Shown: positions 7,946 through 15,037 of the stretch, in pieces
Position numbering within the stretch: position 1 is the first letter of the stretch
Layout: each line of letters starts with the position of its first letter
Source of the DNA: Saprospiraceae bacterium
GTDB taxonomy: Bacteria; Bacteroidota; Bacteroidia; Chitinophagales; Saprospiraceae
Direction: 5' to 3'
Assembly (NCBI GenBank): GCA_016787375.1
Contig: JAEUUM010000067.1
Span: 1 to 17,270, forward strand
DNA length: 17,270 nucleotides
The notes under the pieces: generated by a model
Database searches by the model: none
What the model saw: only the letters and a program-made list of their open reading frames with translations
Told to the model about the DNA's origin: nothing
Translations under genes and position numbers: made by a program

Positions 7946-8809
7946 TTATTTTTTAAAAGGGTAAATTGCCTGACCTACGAATGATTTTGGAAATGCCTCC
8001 ATATCATCAAATCCTAATTGAATGTCTCGTCCGGTCTTGGGTATATAATTGGTTTTAAACAAATAATCCCATAAACTCAAAGAAATGCCAAAATTGACGC
8101 CATGTGGGTCTGGAACTTCTTTTGCATGGTGCCAAATATGCATAGCAGGATTATTCAAAATGTATTTTAATGGCCCATAAGTGATGTTCAGATTACTATG
8201 ATTAATATGCCCAATAATAACAGTAATAATGTGCATAATAAAGAAATCTTTCAAACCAAAACCAATCATTGCAAGGGGTATGTATTGAATTGATTTATAA
8301 ATAATGGTCTCCATCCAATGATATCTCAAGTGTGCTGCAAAACCCATTTGTTCCACACTGTGATGAACCTTGTGAAATTCCCAAAGTGTCGGCACTCTGT
8401 GGAGTAATCTGTGAGTGTTCCATTGGATAAAGTCGGCGATAACAAACATCGTAAGAAATTGAACCCAATTTGGCCATGAAGATATTTCAATTGCCACAAG
8501 GTTGTGTATTCCGAAAAGAGCCAAAAATTTATTAAAAAGTTCAACTCCAACGTTTGAAATAGCATTGTAGGCAATTAATGAGAAGAGAAAATAATTAAAA
8601 AACATATAAAACCCATCCATCCAAAAATCCTTCCTGATTATTGGCTGTTTTTTTCTCCAAGGAACTATAATCTCAAGTAACCAAACTGCAACTGATATGG
8701 CAATAAGCCAATAGAGGTAGTTGTGCCAATTAGGTTGCAGTAACTCATTCTTCAAATAATTCCAATAGTCTGAATATGATTTTGAAATGATGCTTAAATA
8801 ATTTTCCAT
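7946..8809 (-). CDS. Sterol desaturase / fatty acid hydroxylase superfamily membrane enzyme
   Basis: The 287-residue integral membrane protein shows the histidine clusters that bind a di-iron centre in this superfamily: HRLLH (133-137), HKVHH (146-150), HINH (201-204) and HIWHH (224-228), with a further conserved His in PDPHGVNFG (234-241). Hydrophobic helices lie around residues 32-50, 63-86, 115-130 and 175-200, consistent with a four-helix membrane core and cytoplasmic histidines. Family members hydroxylate or desaturate lipid chains, sterols or carotenoids using O2. No sterol or carotenoid gene is nearby, so the substrate is not known; a hydroxylated fatty acyl or sphingolipid chain is plausible in this phylum. 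It begins six bases after the thioredoxin stop and ends one base before the small membrane protein, all in one operon. Confidence 0.9.
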   Translation of the reverse strand: MENYLSIISKSYSDYWNYLKNELLQPNWHNYLYWLIAISVAVWLLEIIVPWRKKQPIIRKDFWMDGFYMFFNYFLFSLIAYNAISNVGVELFNKFLALFGIHNLVAIEISSWPNWVQFLTMFVIADFIQWNTHRLLHRVPTLWEFHKVHHSVEQMGFAAHLRYHWMETIIYKSIQYIPLAMIGFGLKDFFIMHIITVIIGHINHSNLNITYGPLKYILNNPAMHIWHHAKEVPDPHGVNFGISLSLWDYLFKTNYIPKTGRDIQLGFDDMEAFPKSFVGQAIYPFKK

Positions 8810-8815
8810 ATCTAC

Positions 8816-9115
8816 TTATACTTCAGCTAATAACAATTTTGTAAGCTCATCAGCCATTTTTACACCGGAGGCTCTCCATTTGATTTCTCCATTTTTAAAG
8901 ATAATCAAGGTTGGAACACCCTGAATTTTGTATGCTTGAGCAATAGAGGGATTTTTATCTACATCAATTTTCAGAATCCTTGCTTTTTCTTTAATGTTAG
9001 CAGCCACCTGCTTAAGAATGGGTGCCTGCATTTTACAAGGCCCGCACCATTCAGCAGAAAAGTCAATTAAAACAGGCTTATCGCTGTTGATTATATCTCC
9101 GAATTTTTCTTGCAT
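8816..9115 (-). CDS. Thioredoxin
   Basis: The 99-residue protein is a single thioredoxin domain with no signal peptide, so it should be cytoplasmic. The active site is EWCGPCK (22-28), with the disulfide pair Cys24 and Cys27, and the cis-proline is Pro68 in GVPTLIIF. The FSAEW strand before the active site (FDFWAxW in Escherichia coli TrxA) and the KNGE turn are typical. It is slightly shorter than E. coli TrxA (about 109 residues), mainly at the N-terminus. It would reduce protein disulfides using electrons from thioredoxin reductase, which is not encoded here. It starts four bases after the rhodanese stop and ends six bases before the desaturase start, so it is the second gene of a four-gene operon. 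Because many bacteria have several thioredoxins, I do not assign trxA. Confidence 0.93.
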   Translation of the reverse strand: MQEKFGDIINSDKPVLIDFSAEWCGPCKMQAPILKQVAANIKEKARILKIDVDKNPSIAQAYKIQGVPTLIIFKNGEIKWRASGVKMADELTKLLLAEV

Positions 9116-9119
9116 TGTT

Positions 9120-9518
9120 TTATTCTTTTGGTCCGTTCCATTGAGAAAATCCTCCTGTCAAATTATATACACTTTTAAAACTGCCCCCTACCATCTGGTT
9201 AGCAGCCCTTGCACTTCGACCGCCTGCAGCACAGTAAACGAGGTAAGTTTTGCTTTTATCTAGTTTTTCTAATTTCGTTTTGAAATCTGGTGCCGAGTAA
9301 TCAATTAATACTGAATTTGGTATATGACCTGATTTATATTCTTCAGGGGTACGCACATCCAAAATGATGGTATTTTTTTCTTTCATTTTAATCATGAATG
9401 CTTTGGAGTCAATATTTTGAACGGATGTGGACACAGAACTTTGTGCACAAGCGGTGAACATAACAGAACCCAAAACCATGAACCCTAACATAAACAACAC
9501 GGAAACTCTTTTTTTCAT
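9120..9518 (-). CDS. Rhodanese-like domain lipoprotein
   Basis: The 132-residue protein has a lipoprotein-type leader: basic MKKR, a hydrophobic stretch, and VMFTAC with Cys24 as the likely lipid-modified residue. The -3 position is Phe instead of the usual Leu, so lipidation is probable rather than certain. The remainder is a single rhodanese domain with [16 protein letters not shown] (51-66) and the active-site loop YCAAGGRSA (95-103), where Cys96 would carry a persulfide. It ends in GGFSQWNG, typical of the family. Such domains transfer sulfane sulfur or bind small oxyanions; in envelope versions the acceptor is usually unknown. It is the first gene of the minus-strand operon with thioredoxin, the desaturase-family enzyme and the small membrane protein. 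The predicted periplasmic location separates it from the cytoplasmic thioredoxin. Confidence 0.9.
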   Translation of the reverse strand: MKKRVSVLFMLGFMVLGSVMFTACAQSSVSTSVQNIDSKAFMIKMKEKNTIILDVRTPEEYKSGHIPNSVLIDYSAPDFKTKLEKLDKSKTYLVYCAAGGRSARAANQMVGGSFKSVYNLTGGFSQWNGPKE

Positions 9519-9543
9519 TTTTTTTTTAAATTATAATTTTATG

Positions 9544-9551
9544 CAAAAATA
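9544..9551 (-). promoter_or_regulatory. Possible -7 element for the rhodanese operon
   Basis: On the minus strand this reads TATTTTTG, a full match to the Bacteroidota -7 consensus TAnnTTTG, 25 bases before the rhodanese ATG. No clear TTG is present at the expected distance upstream, so the call rests on one element and the position in the only intergenic gap before the operon. Confidence 0.35.
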
Positions 9552-9657
9552 CTAGCCCAAATATGCAAGATGCAGTAACAAAAGTTACTTAGTCTAATCA
9601 ATTTTTTAGAATCCGATTTTTATTTAAAAGGCACGGAAACATAAAACCAATTTTTAA

Positions 9658-9686
9658 TTTTAAAATTAACGATTTTTAAAATTAAC
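9658..9686. repeat. 13-bp direct repeat at the 3' end of the CotH gene
   Basis: TTTTAAAATTAAC occurs at 9658-9670 and again at 9674-9686, three bases apart. One copy encodes the last residues of the CotH protein (VNFK) and the other spans its stop codon and 3' flank. It looks like a small tandem duplication; the AT-rich composition means chance cannot be excluded. Confidence 0.6.
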
Positions 9687-11978
9687 CCACCATAATATTC
9701 CCAAAAAAACAACCAAAAATACACCAACCATAGCTCCCCATTTCATCCATTGATGATCTTCAACCACAACTTCACTCTTTAAAATAAAAGGATTTACCGA
9801 CCCTGGCGAGCCCTTTCCCGTTGTTTGAATCCAATTTTCAGGTAGCATATTATCAAGTTGTGGCAATAACAGGGACATAACTGAAACGCTGTCACCCGGA
9901 GTAAGTTCATAATATATCTTATCAACGATCGATTTATCTGAGCTAAAAAGTTGGATAGATTCTTTGGTTTTGCTCAGGCCAAAATTGAAGGAACCAATGA
10001 CGTTTGAGATTTTTTTATGGCTTCGTTTAAATTTTAATAGATTTTGACAAATTACAACGTAATCACCAGATGCTAATAAGTATTTGGGTAAGACAAATTC
10101 ATTTTTTGAATCTTTTAATATCCACCCCTCCAGGTTTATGGTTTGGGTTGAGGAATTATACAATTCAATCCAATCTCCTGATTCGGCAATTGCATTGCTA
10201 ACCTCATTAATAACTACTTTATCAGCAAGTTCGTTTTTAAAAGGCTTGTAAACAGCACGGTAATTGTTAACCGGCTCAGATAGATTGATGTTGATAATAT
10301 TTGATTTGGTGTATAGCCCGGGTCCTTCCCAATGATCAAACAAGTAGCCAAAACCCGCCTGAGCTTCTAGTTTGATTGGCAATGATGAGAAATAAATGCC
10401 GTCGAACTCTGTGCTGTCTATGTCAATTGTACTATTAACAAGGATGTGACCACCTTGGTTTTGATTAATGTGCAACAAACTCTCTTTTCCAGGATTAAAC
10501 ATATCTCTTAAAAATATCCGCATAAAGAGGGGCCTTTCCTGGGCAAATAATTGCATAATTTGGACTTGCTCTTTCCAAACAGAATAACTGAGATGCCATC
10601 GATTAAGATGACGGGGTATCTCAGGCAACAAGACCTGATAGAACTTATTTATTTGTTTATTGACCTTAGCTGGAGAAAAACTGTCATTTAAATGATCACA
10701 GAACCTGGTAATAAATTTTTGTCGGAAACCTGCATTATCCAAAAGCTTTCTGAGAATCAACGTGCTCCATGGTGGATTTGGCCATGATTTACTAAAAGGG
10801 TCAGTATGAATGGCTAAAGTGTTCATCCGATATGCATCAGGATTGTGTAAACCAAAGCCAAAGTCAGTATCAAATAATATCCAGCGCCATTTCCCATTTT
10901 TCCGTTTTGGCTTCCAGTATTTTATGTTGCCACCGGCATCCTGATTGTCACAATAAATTTCGGCAATTTGATAGTTCATAAAATTATCCACATCCATCAT
11001 GCTTTCAAGAGCTCTCAGATTTTTGTTGTATCTAAAATCAGAGGCTTGTATAAAACGGAGCATTTTGAAATAGGAGAGAGAACTACCAAATTTTAGATTC
11101 ATTTTATGTTCCATCAAATTGATCGAATCCTTATTGAGGCCATGATGCGAAGACAAATAGTATCGATTTATTTTTTCCCGAATGTTATAAATGCCCCAGT
11201 ATTTGCCGTTAATATAAACGTGAGCCGGGCGATAGGCTTGTATATCAATATCCCATTTTGAGACGAGAGAAGTCATTAGACCATCCCGGAAATGACTTTT
11301 GCCCCAATCGCTGCCACTGTTTCGAAGCACAAGGAACTTGAATTTTTTAGGAGATTTTTTGCCAAATACCGGAAAATCGAACTTTTTATTACCGTATTTA
11401 GCACGAGCAGTCAACGCTATAGACTTTTGAGCAAAAATTCTGCTCATTCCTCCAAAGATTCGAAATCCTGATAACTGATTCATCACCAACGTTCCGTCAG
11501 ACTCATAGAATTCTGTATTGCAAAGAGCTTCAGTTTTTTTCCAGAAGTTGGCATCCGGTAATTTCCAATTTGAACTATCAACCTTATTACCGGTCATAAA
11601 CAACCCATAATTTTTATTAAATAAAATACCCGGAGGAATTGCAATGGATATTACCATTAGTTTTGTGTCGGGTTCATTTATAAAATAAGTTTGTGCATTG
11701 ATATCCATTCTTTTGGCACCAATATAAGATAGAGTCCGTATTACAGTTGTTTGGGTAATTTTGATTGGGCCGTTATATCGTAAGGTCTTTTTGGAAGGAG
11801 TAGAACCATCAAGAGTATAATAAATGGTAGCACCATTTTGGAGCAGCTCAACTGAGACACTATCGGAAAAAAAGCCGCCATTCGGTAAGAACTCGGTTTT
11901 GTCATTTGATTGCTGTGCCCAAATATTGAGAGCATTCAGAAAACAAAAAAACAAAACGATTTTTGATCTAATGGGCAT
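9666..11978 (-). CDS. CotH-kinase family surface protein with chitobiase-like, InlB-like and lamin-tail domains
   Basis: The 770-residue protein has a signal peptide (cleavage near IWAQ, 19-22). Residues about 29-100 form a chitobiase C-terminal-like beta domain (TIYYTLDGSTPS at 51-62). Residues about 105-490 are a CotH kinase core: HVYINGKYWGIYNIREKI (253-270), NYQIAEIYCDNQDAGGNIKYWK (335-356) and WRWILFDTDFGFG (364-376), whose DTDFG resembles the metal-binding site of CotH protein kinases. A divergent InlB B-repeat-like segment follows (GFGYLFDHWEG, 542-552). A lamin-tail-like domain spans about 587-690 (VVINEVSN...GDWIELYNSS). The end is a hydrophobic helix (about 745-764) and NFKNR, so it appears membrane-anchored rather than T9SS-exported. 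Related proteins phosphorylate secreted partners or serve in surface structures; the target here is unknown. The gene is flanked by non-coding gaps and is probably transcribed alone. Confidence 0.88.
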   Translation of the reverse strand: MPIRSKIVLFFCFLNALNIWAQQSNDKTEFLPNGGFFSDSVSVELLQNGATIYYTLDGSTPSKKTLRYNGPIKITQTTVIRTLSYIGAKRMDINAQTYFINEPDTKLMVISIAIPPGILFNKNYGLFMTGNKVDSSNWKLPDANFWKKTEALCNTEFYESDGTLVMNQLSGFRIFGGMSRIFAQKSIALTARAKYGNKKFDFPVFGKKSPKKFKFLVLRNSGSDWGKSHFRDGLMTSLVSKWDIDIQAYRPAHVYINGKYWGIYNIREKINRYYLSSHHGLNKDSINLMEHKMNLKFGSSLSYFKMLRFIQASDFRYNKNLRALESMMDVDNFMNYQIAEIYCDNQDAGGNIKYWKPKRKNGKWRWILFDTDFGFGLHNPDAYRMNTLAIHTDPFSKSWPNPPWSTLILRKLLDNAGFRQKFITRFCDHLNDSFSPAKVNKQINKFYQVLLPEIPRHLNRWHLSYSVWKEQVQIMQLFAQERPLFMRIFLRDMFNPGKESLLHINQNQGGHILVNSTIDIDSTEFDGIYFSSLPIKLEAQAGFGYLFDHWEGPGLYTKSNIININLSEPVNNYRAVYKPFKNELADKVVINEVSNAIAESGDWIELYNSSTQTINLEGWILKDSKNEFVLPKYLLASGDYVVICQNLLKFKRSHKKISNVIGSFNFGLSKTKESIQLFSSDKSIVDKIYYELTPGDSVSVMSLLLPQLDNMLPENWIQTTGKGSPGSVNPFILKSEVVVEDHQWMKWGAMVGVFLVVFLGILWWVNFKNR

Positions 11979-12019
11979 TTGGGCAAAACAACTTAAAAAG
12001 TAAAAATACAGACAACATT

Positions 12020-12027
12020 CAAATATA
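12020..12027 (-). promoter_or_regulatory. Possible -7 element for the CotH gene
   Basis: On the minus strand this reads TATATTTG, a full match to TAnnTTTG, about 41 bases before the CotH ATG. The expected TTG about 20 bases further upstream is not clear. The surrounding 135-base gap is shared with the divergent acyltransferase gene, for which I see only weak, one-mismatch -7 candidates (for example TATGTTTT at 12063-12070). Confidence 0.35.
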
Positions 12028-12113
12028 TTATTACGTGTATGTGAAAGATATGGTATATTTTTTATGTTTTATTTCATAAAATGGTGAAAATGCCATTATT
12101 TTGAATAAAAAAC

Positions 12114-12656
12114 ATGCATAAGATATCTGCTTGGATATTAAAACTCTTAGGTTGGAGCATTGTTGGTGTTTTTCCTCCGAAAGATAAAAAGTATGTAATA
12201 GCTGTAGGACCTCATACTTCTAATTGGGATTTCCCTTTGGGATTGTTGGTGAGGTCAGCGCGTCAAGCAAAAGTTGTTTTTATAGGGAAACATACACTGT
12301 TTAAGTTTCCTTATGGGTTTATTTTTAGGTGGCTTGGCGGATACCCTGTAGATAGAAGAAGAAGTACCAATTTTGTTGATTCAGTGGTAAAGATTTTTAA
12401 TGAGAAAGAAGAGTTTTCTGTAGTTATTTCACCGGAAGGCACACGTAAAAAAGTGGAAAAGATGAAAACCGGCTTTTATTACATTGCAAAAACTGCCGGA
12501 ATTCCTTTAATGTTGTGCAAGTTTGATTGGCAAAGAAAAGAAGTCGTGTTCTCAGAAACCTTTCTTACTACTGAAAATGAAAAAAGTGATTTTGAAAAAA
12601 TATATTCATACTTTCGGGGTGTGAAAGGAAAAAACCCTCAATGGGGTATTGATTAA
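12114..12656 (+). CDS. PlsC-type lysophospholipid / glycerolipid acyltransferase
   Basis: The 180-residue protein carries the acyltransferase motifs in order. GPHTSNWDF (32-40) is the catalytic HX4D pair (His34, Asp39). FIFRWLGGYPVDRR (69-82) is the glycerol-phosphate-binding region. VISPEGTRKK (104-113) is the third motif, and AGIPLML (128-134) is the fourth. By family knowledge it transfers an acyl chain from acyl-CoA or acyl-ACP to a lysophospholipid or related acceptor at the inner membrane. It is shorter than typical PlsC (about 240 residues) and belongs with the compact versions often annotated as 1-acyl-sn-glycerol-3-phosphate acyltransferase. It has one hydrophobic N-terminal segment (about 6-20). 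The exact acceptor is uncertain: it may make an ornithine-type or other aminolipid. The next gene starts 18 bases downstream, so they are probably cotranscribed. Confidence 0.88.
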   Translation: MHKISAWILKLLGWSIVGVFPPKDKKYVIAVGPHTSNWDFPLGLLVRSARQAKVVFIGKHTLFKFPYGFIFRWLGGYPVDRRRSTNFVDSVVKIFNEKEEFSVVISPEGTRKKVEKMKTGFYYIAKTAGIPLMLCKFDWQRKEVVFSETFLTTENEKSDFEKIYSYFRGVKGKNPQWGID

Positions 12657-12674
12657 TTTAAATTAAAACGACTT

Positions 12675-13496
12675 ATGAAAAAAAACGGACTTTTATTTAT
12701 CCTGTTTTTAGGAGCATTTTCATTTATGGCCCTAGAGCCCGGTGGAGCAGCTAAAAAAGGACTTGGAGACAGAACTGGCTCACCGGTAGCAAATGGAACA
12801 TGCGGATCCTCGGGTTGTCACTCAGGAGGCAGTTTTAGTCCGGTCACTACCATACAAGTCCTGGATGCATCAAATCAGCCTGTAACGAATTATCATTCCG
12901 ACAGCACTTACACAGTCAAGGTTGGTGTTACCGGAACAGGTTCAAAGCAATATGCATTTCAGATCATCGCATTAAATTCAAGTAATGCAAATGCCGGTAC
13001 ATTCTCGAATGTACCAACTAATACTCAAATAGTACAAGTAGGAACCAGATTTGTAGTTGAGCAAAAAGCACCATTTGATGTTGGAAGTTGGTCATTTAAC
13101 TGGAAGGCGCCAAACAGCACCAGTCCCGTCACATTTTACGCTTGTGGCTTGGCAACTAACAAAAACGGAAAGGAAAGTGGAGATCAGTCTTCAACAACAA
13201 GCCTTAAATTAGAAAAGACTACTGCAACTCAGGAAAACCAGACAGGAACGGCAACTTTTTCTATCAAAAATATATCTTCGGTTGAAATGATGACGTCAGG
13301 AAGCAATTTCAATAATGGCTCGCATACTTTGTCCATATTGGATATTAATGGAATCCCTGTTCGTTCACAAAAGGTATTTGTTGATAATGAGTCATTTAAC
13401 AATACAATAAATATTGCGAACTTGTCTTCAGGCATTTATTTCATTACAATTGATGATAAAGACAAAGTCCAAACACTGAAATTTTTTAAAAAATAG
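12675..13496 (+). CDS. Choice-of-anchor V domain protein with CX4CH motif and T9SS type A signal
   Basis: The 273-residue secreted protein has a signal peptide (about 1-20) followed by RTGSPVANGTCGSSGCHSGG (33-52). In this segment Cys43, Cys48 and His49 form CX4CH, the spacing seen in some cytochrome c3 hemes. A Reeler-like beta domain follows to about residue 180, including VGVTGTG, FQIIALNSSNANAGTF and the conserved VTFYACGLATNKNGKESGD (152-170). Residues about 195-273 are a T9SS type A domain (ILDINGIPV, LSSGIYFITID, LKFFKK). The layout matches the choice-of-anchor V family. Heme attachment is suggested by the motif only and is not proven. It lies 18 bases after the acyltransferase and is followed by a strong terminator. 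Its paralog is next, with the same start context (CTTATGAAAAAAA) but CXXCH instead. Function is unknown; an extracellular redox protein is one possibility. Confidence 0.85.
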   Translation: MKKNGLLFILFLGAFSFMALEPGGAAKKGLGDRTGSPVANGTCGSSGCHSGGSFSPVTTIQVLDASNQPVTNYHSDSTYTVKVGVTGTGSKQYAFQIIALNSSNANAGTFSNVPTNTQIVQVGTRFVVEQKAPFDVGSWSFNWKAPNSTSPVTFYACGLATNKNGKESGDQSSTTSLKLEKTTATQENQTGTATFSIKNISSVEMMTSGSNFNNGSHTLSILDINGIPVRSQKVFVDNESFNNTINIANLSSGIYFITIDDKDKVQTLKFFKK

Positions 13497-13522
13497 TTTT
13501 TAAGATAGCGTCACAAATACTT

Positions 13523-13561
13523 AAAACTACCATTCCGAAATTACTGGAATGGTAGTTTTTT
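13523..13561 (+). terminator. Intrinsic terminator between the two choice-of-anchor V genes
   Basis: A perfect 14-bp stem (13523-13536 with 13546-13559) encloses a nine-base loop and runs into T residues. It lies 26 bases after the first paralog's stop and shows that the second paralog needs its own promoter. It also argues against a start at 13549, which would fall inside the right arm. Confidence 0.88.
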
Positions 13562-13635
13562 ATTTAAACAAAATGATCAATAAAAACGTTAGCAAATGTA
13601 CCTTTATGTCAATACCAATCAAAATTATGACGCTT

Positions 13636-14472
13636 ATGAAAAAAAGACTCACTTATGTATTGTTTTTTGTGGTGCTCGCATCTCAATTATGGATGGGTCA
13701 TGCCTTAGGTCCTGGTAAAATTCAGGGAAAAGAAAGAACAGGGTCACCAGTCGCTGATGGAACATGTGGAAACTGTCATATAGGTGGAGCTTACGATGCA
13801 AAAACCACACTTACGCTAACAGATGCCAACAATAATCAAGTTACAAAATATAAAAGTGGTCAAACCTATTCTTTAAAGATTGGTGTAACGGGTGCAGGAC
13901 TTAATGGGGGTTCAGCCGCAACACTTTTTGGTTTTCAAGGAGTAGCACTCAATAATACCAACACGAATGCCGGAACTTTCACTATACCAAGTACAGTTCA
14001 AACCATTAAAGTTGGAGGCAGAGATTTGATCGAACACAAAACGCCAAAGGGTTCAGGTACATGGGACGTTATGTGGACAGCACCGGCAAAGAATACCGGA
14101 ATGGTAAAATTTTATTTTTGTGGAAATGCTTGTAACGGGGCAAACGGTAGTTCCGGTGACAAAGCTGCTCCAGCTATATTAACATTGGAGGAATCAACTG
14201 CAACCAACGAGAATATTGCTCCAAGTTTTTCAATTCAAAGTTTAGTTACGGGAAATTCCAGATTGATTGCAGGGCTCAATGTAGAAAAATCTGCAGAATA
14301 TACCTTTCAAATAATGGATTTAAACGGTGTTATACAAACAAACATTGAAAGTTGGTTGAATTCAGGCAGCTCATCAAATGAATTAGACTTAGGTAAATTA
14401 CCCCAAGGCATTTATATCCTGACAATTTCAAATGGTTTTGAATCTTTGACCAGAAAATTCTTCAAACAATAG
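13636..14472 (+). CDS. Choice-of-anchor V domain protein with CXXCH heme-type motif and T9SS type A signal
   Basis: The 278-residue protein is a paralog of the preceding one. I place the start at 13636 because it gives a signal peptide (MKKRLTYVLFFVVLASQLWMGHA), repeats its neighbour's CTTATGAAAAAAA context, and avoids an upstream ATG (13549) inside a terminator. RTGSPVADGTCGNCHIGG (34-51) contains CGNCH (44-48), the classic heme c attachment motif. A Reeler-like beta domain follows, including GFQGVALNNTNTNAGTF and VKFYFCGNACNGANGSSGD, which adds a second cysteine pair (162, 166). Residues about 197-278 are a T9SS type A domain (IMDLNGVIQTN, LPQGIYILTIS, TRKFFKQ). It should be exported to the cell surface. 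Heme binding is inferred from the motif. It is separated from its paralog by a terminator and ends near a bidirectional one. I see no convincing promoter in the 74 bases before it. Confidence 0.86.
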   Translation: MKKRLTYVLFFVVLASQLWMGHALGPGKIQGKERTGSPVADGTCGNCHIGGAYDAKTTLTLTDANNNQVTKYKSGQTYSLKIGVTGAGLNGGSAATLFGFQGVALNNTNTNAGTFTIPSTVQTIKVGGRDLIEHKTPKGSGTWDVMWTAPAKNTGMVKFYFCGNACNGANGSSGDKAAPAILTLEESTATNENIAPSFSIQSLVTGNSRLIAGLNVEKSAEYTFQIMDLNGVIQTNIESWLNSGSSSNELDLGKLPQGIYILTISNGFESLTRKFFKQ

Positions 14473-14495
14473 ATTTCAACACCTAATTTCAGCTT

Positions 14496-14531
14496 AAAAA
14501 ATGCGAGTCAAAATTTTGACTCGCATTTTTT
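14496..14531. terminator. Perfect 36-bp palindrome: bidirectional terminator
   Basis: The two 18-base halves are exact reverse complements with no spacer. The core GCGAGTC/GACTCGC is flanked by six A residues on the left and six T residues on the right, so either strand gives a hairpin followed by a U tract. It serves both the choice-of-anchor V gene (stop at 14472) and the converging acidic-protein gene, whose stop codon (14530-14532) overlaps the right edge. Confidence 0.9.
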
Positions 14532-15009
14532 ATTTTTCCATCAATGATTCTTGAAAAACATCAATAACACTTTTCAAAGCAACAAAAATCGGTTCTCGAC
14601 CTTCTTTGGTTATATCTTCTTCTTCTTCAATTAATACATCCTCAAGAAAAGCCAATAAATCCTCCTGAGGCGTTTCATGAAAGAAGACATCCAAACGGTC
14701 TTTGAATTTTTTAGCAGTTACGTTTTCAAGCTTACCCCAATTTACCTCTTCAGCATTTTCAATTTCATCGGCACTCAGTTGTGGTAATTCAGGGTATACA
14801 GATTTAAGAGCCTGATAAATGATGATGCACATATACAACATCAATTCTTTTTCGTATTCAGTTAGTGATTCAAAATCTTCACTCAAAAGATAATTGGTTA
14901 TACCCGGTTGTGATTGTGTAAATGTAAGTAATGCTTGATCATAGTTTGACTCGTCTTCTTCGAGATAAGCGATTGACTTGTCTATGGATTCTTCGGGTAT
15001 AAAACGCAT
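14530..15009 (-). CDS. Acidic helical protein of unknown function, downstream of pckA
   Basis: The 159-residue protein has no signal peptide or membrane helix and is strongly acidic. It appears largely alpha-helical, with segments such as ESIDKSIAYLEEDESNYDQALL, TEYEKELMLYMCIIIYQALKSV and DLLAFLEDVLIEEEEDITKEGRE. No catalytic motif is visible and I do not recognise a named family. I chose the ATG at 15009 (MRFIPEESID) because it follows an A-rich leader and begins the regular helical pattern. An in-frame ATG at 15054 would add 15 basic residues overlapping the end of pckA. The gene starts 28 bases after the pckA stop with no terminator between, so it is probably cotranscribed with pckA. A binding partner or regulator role is possible but rests only on position. 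It ends in a shared bidirectional terminator. Confidence 0.75.
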   Translation of the reverse strand: MRFIPEESIDKSIAYLEEDESNYDQALLTFTQSQPGITNYLLSEDFESLTEYEKELMLYMCIIIYQALKSVYPELPQLSADEIENAEEVNWGKLENVTAKKFKDRLDVFFHETPQEDLLAFLEDVLIEEEEDITKEGREPIFVALKSVIDVFQESLMEK

Positions 15010-15037
15010 CTGTTTATTTATTTTAGAAGATTTATGC

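Noticed and set aside
7708..9518. Sterol or carotenoid biosynthesis cluster
   Set aside because: Only one gene belongs to the sterol desaturase superfamily, which is broad; no other pathway enzyme is present.
13549..13635. Upstream ATG extension of the second choice-of-anchor V protein
   Set aside because: It begins inside the right arm of a 14-bp terminator stem and pushes the signal peptide away from the N-terminus.
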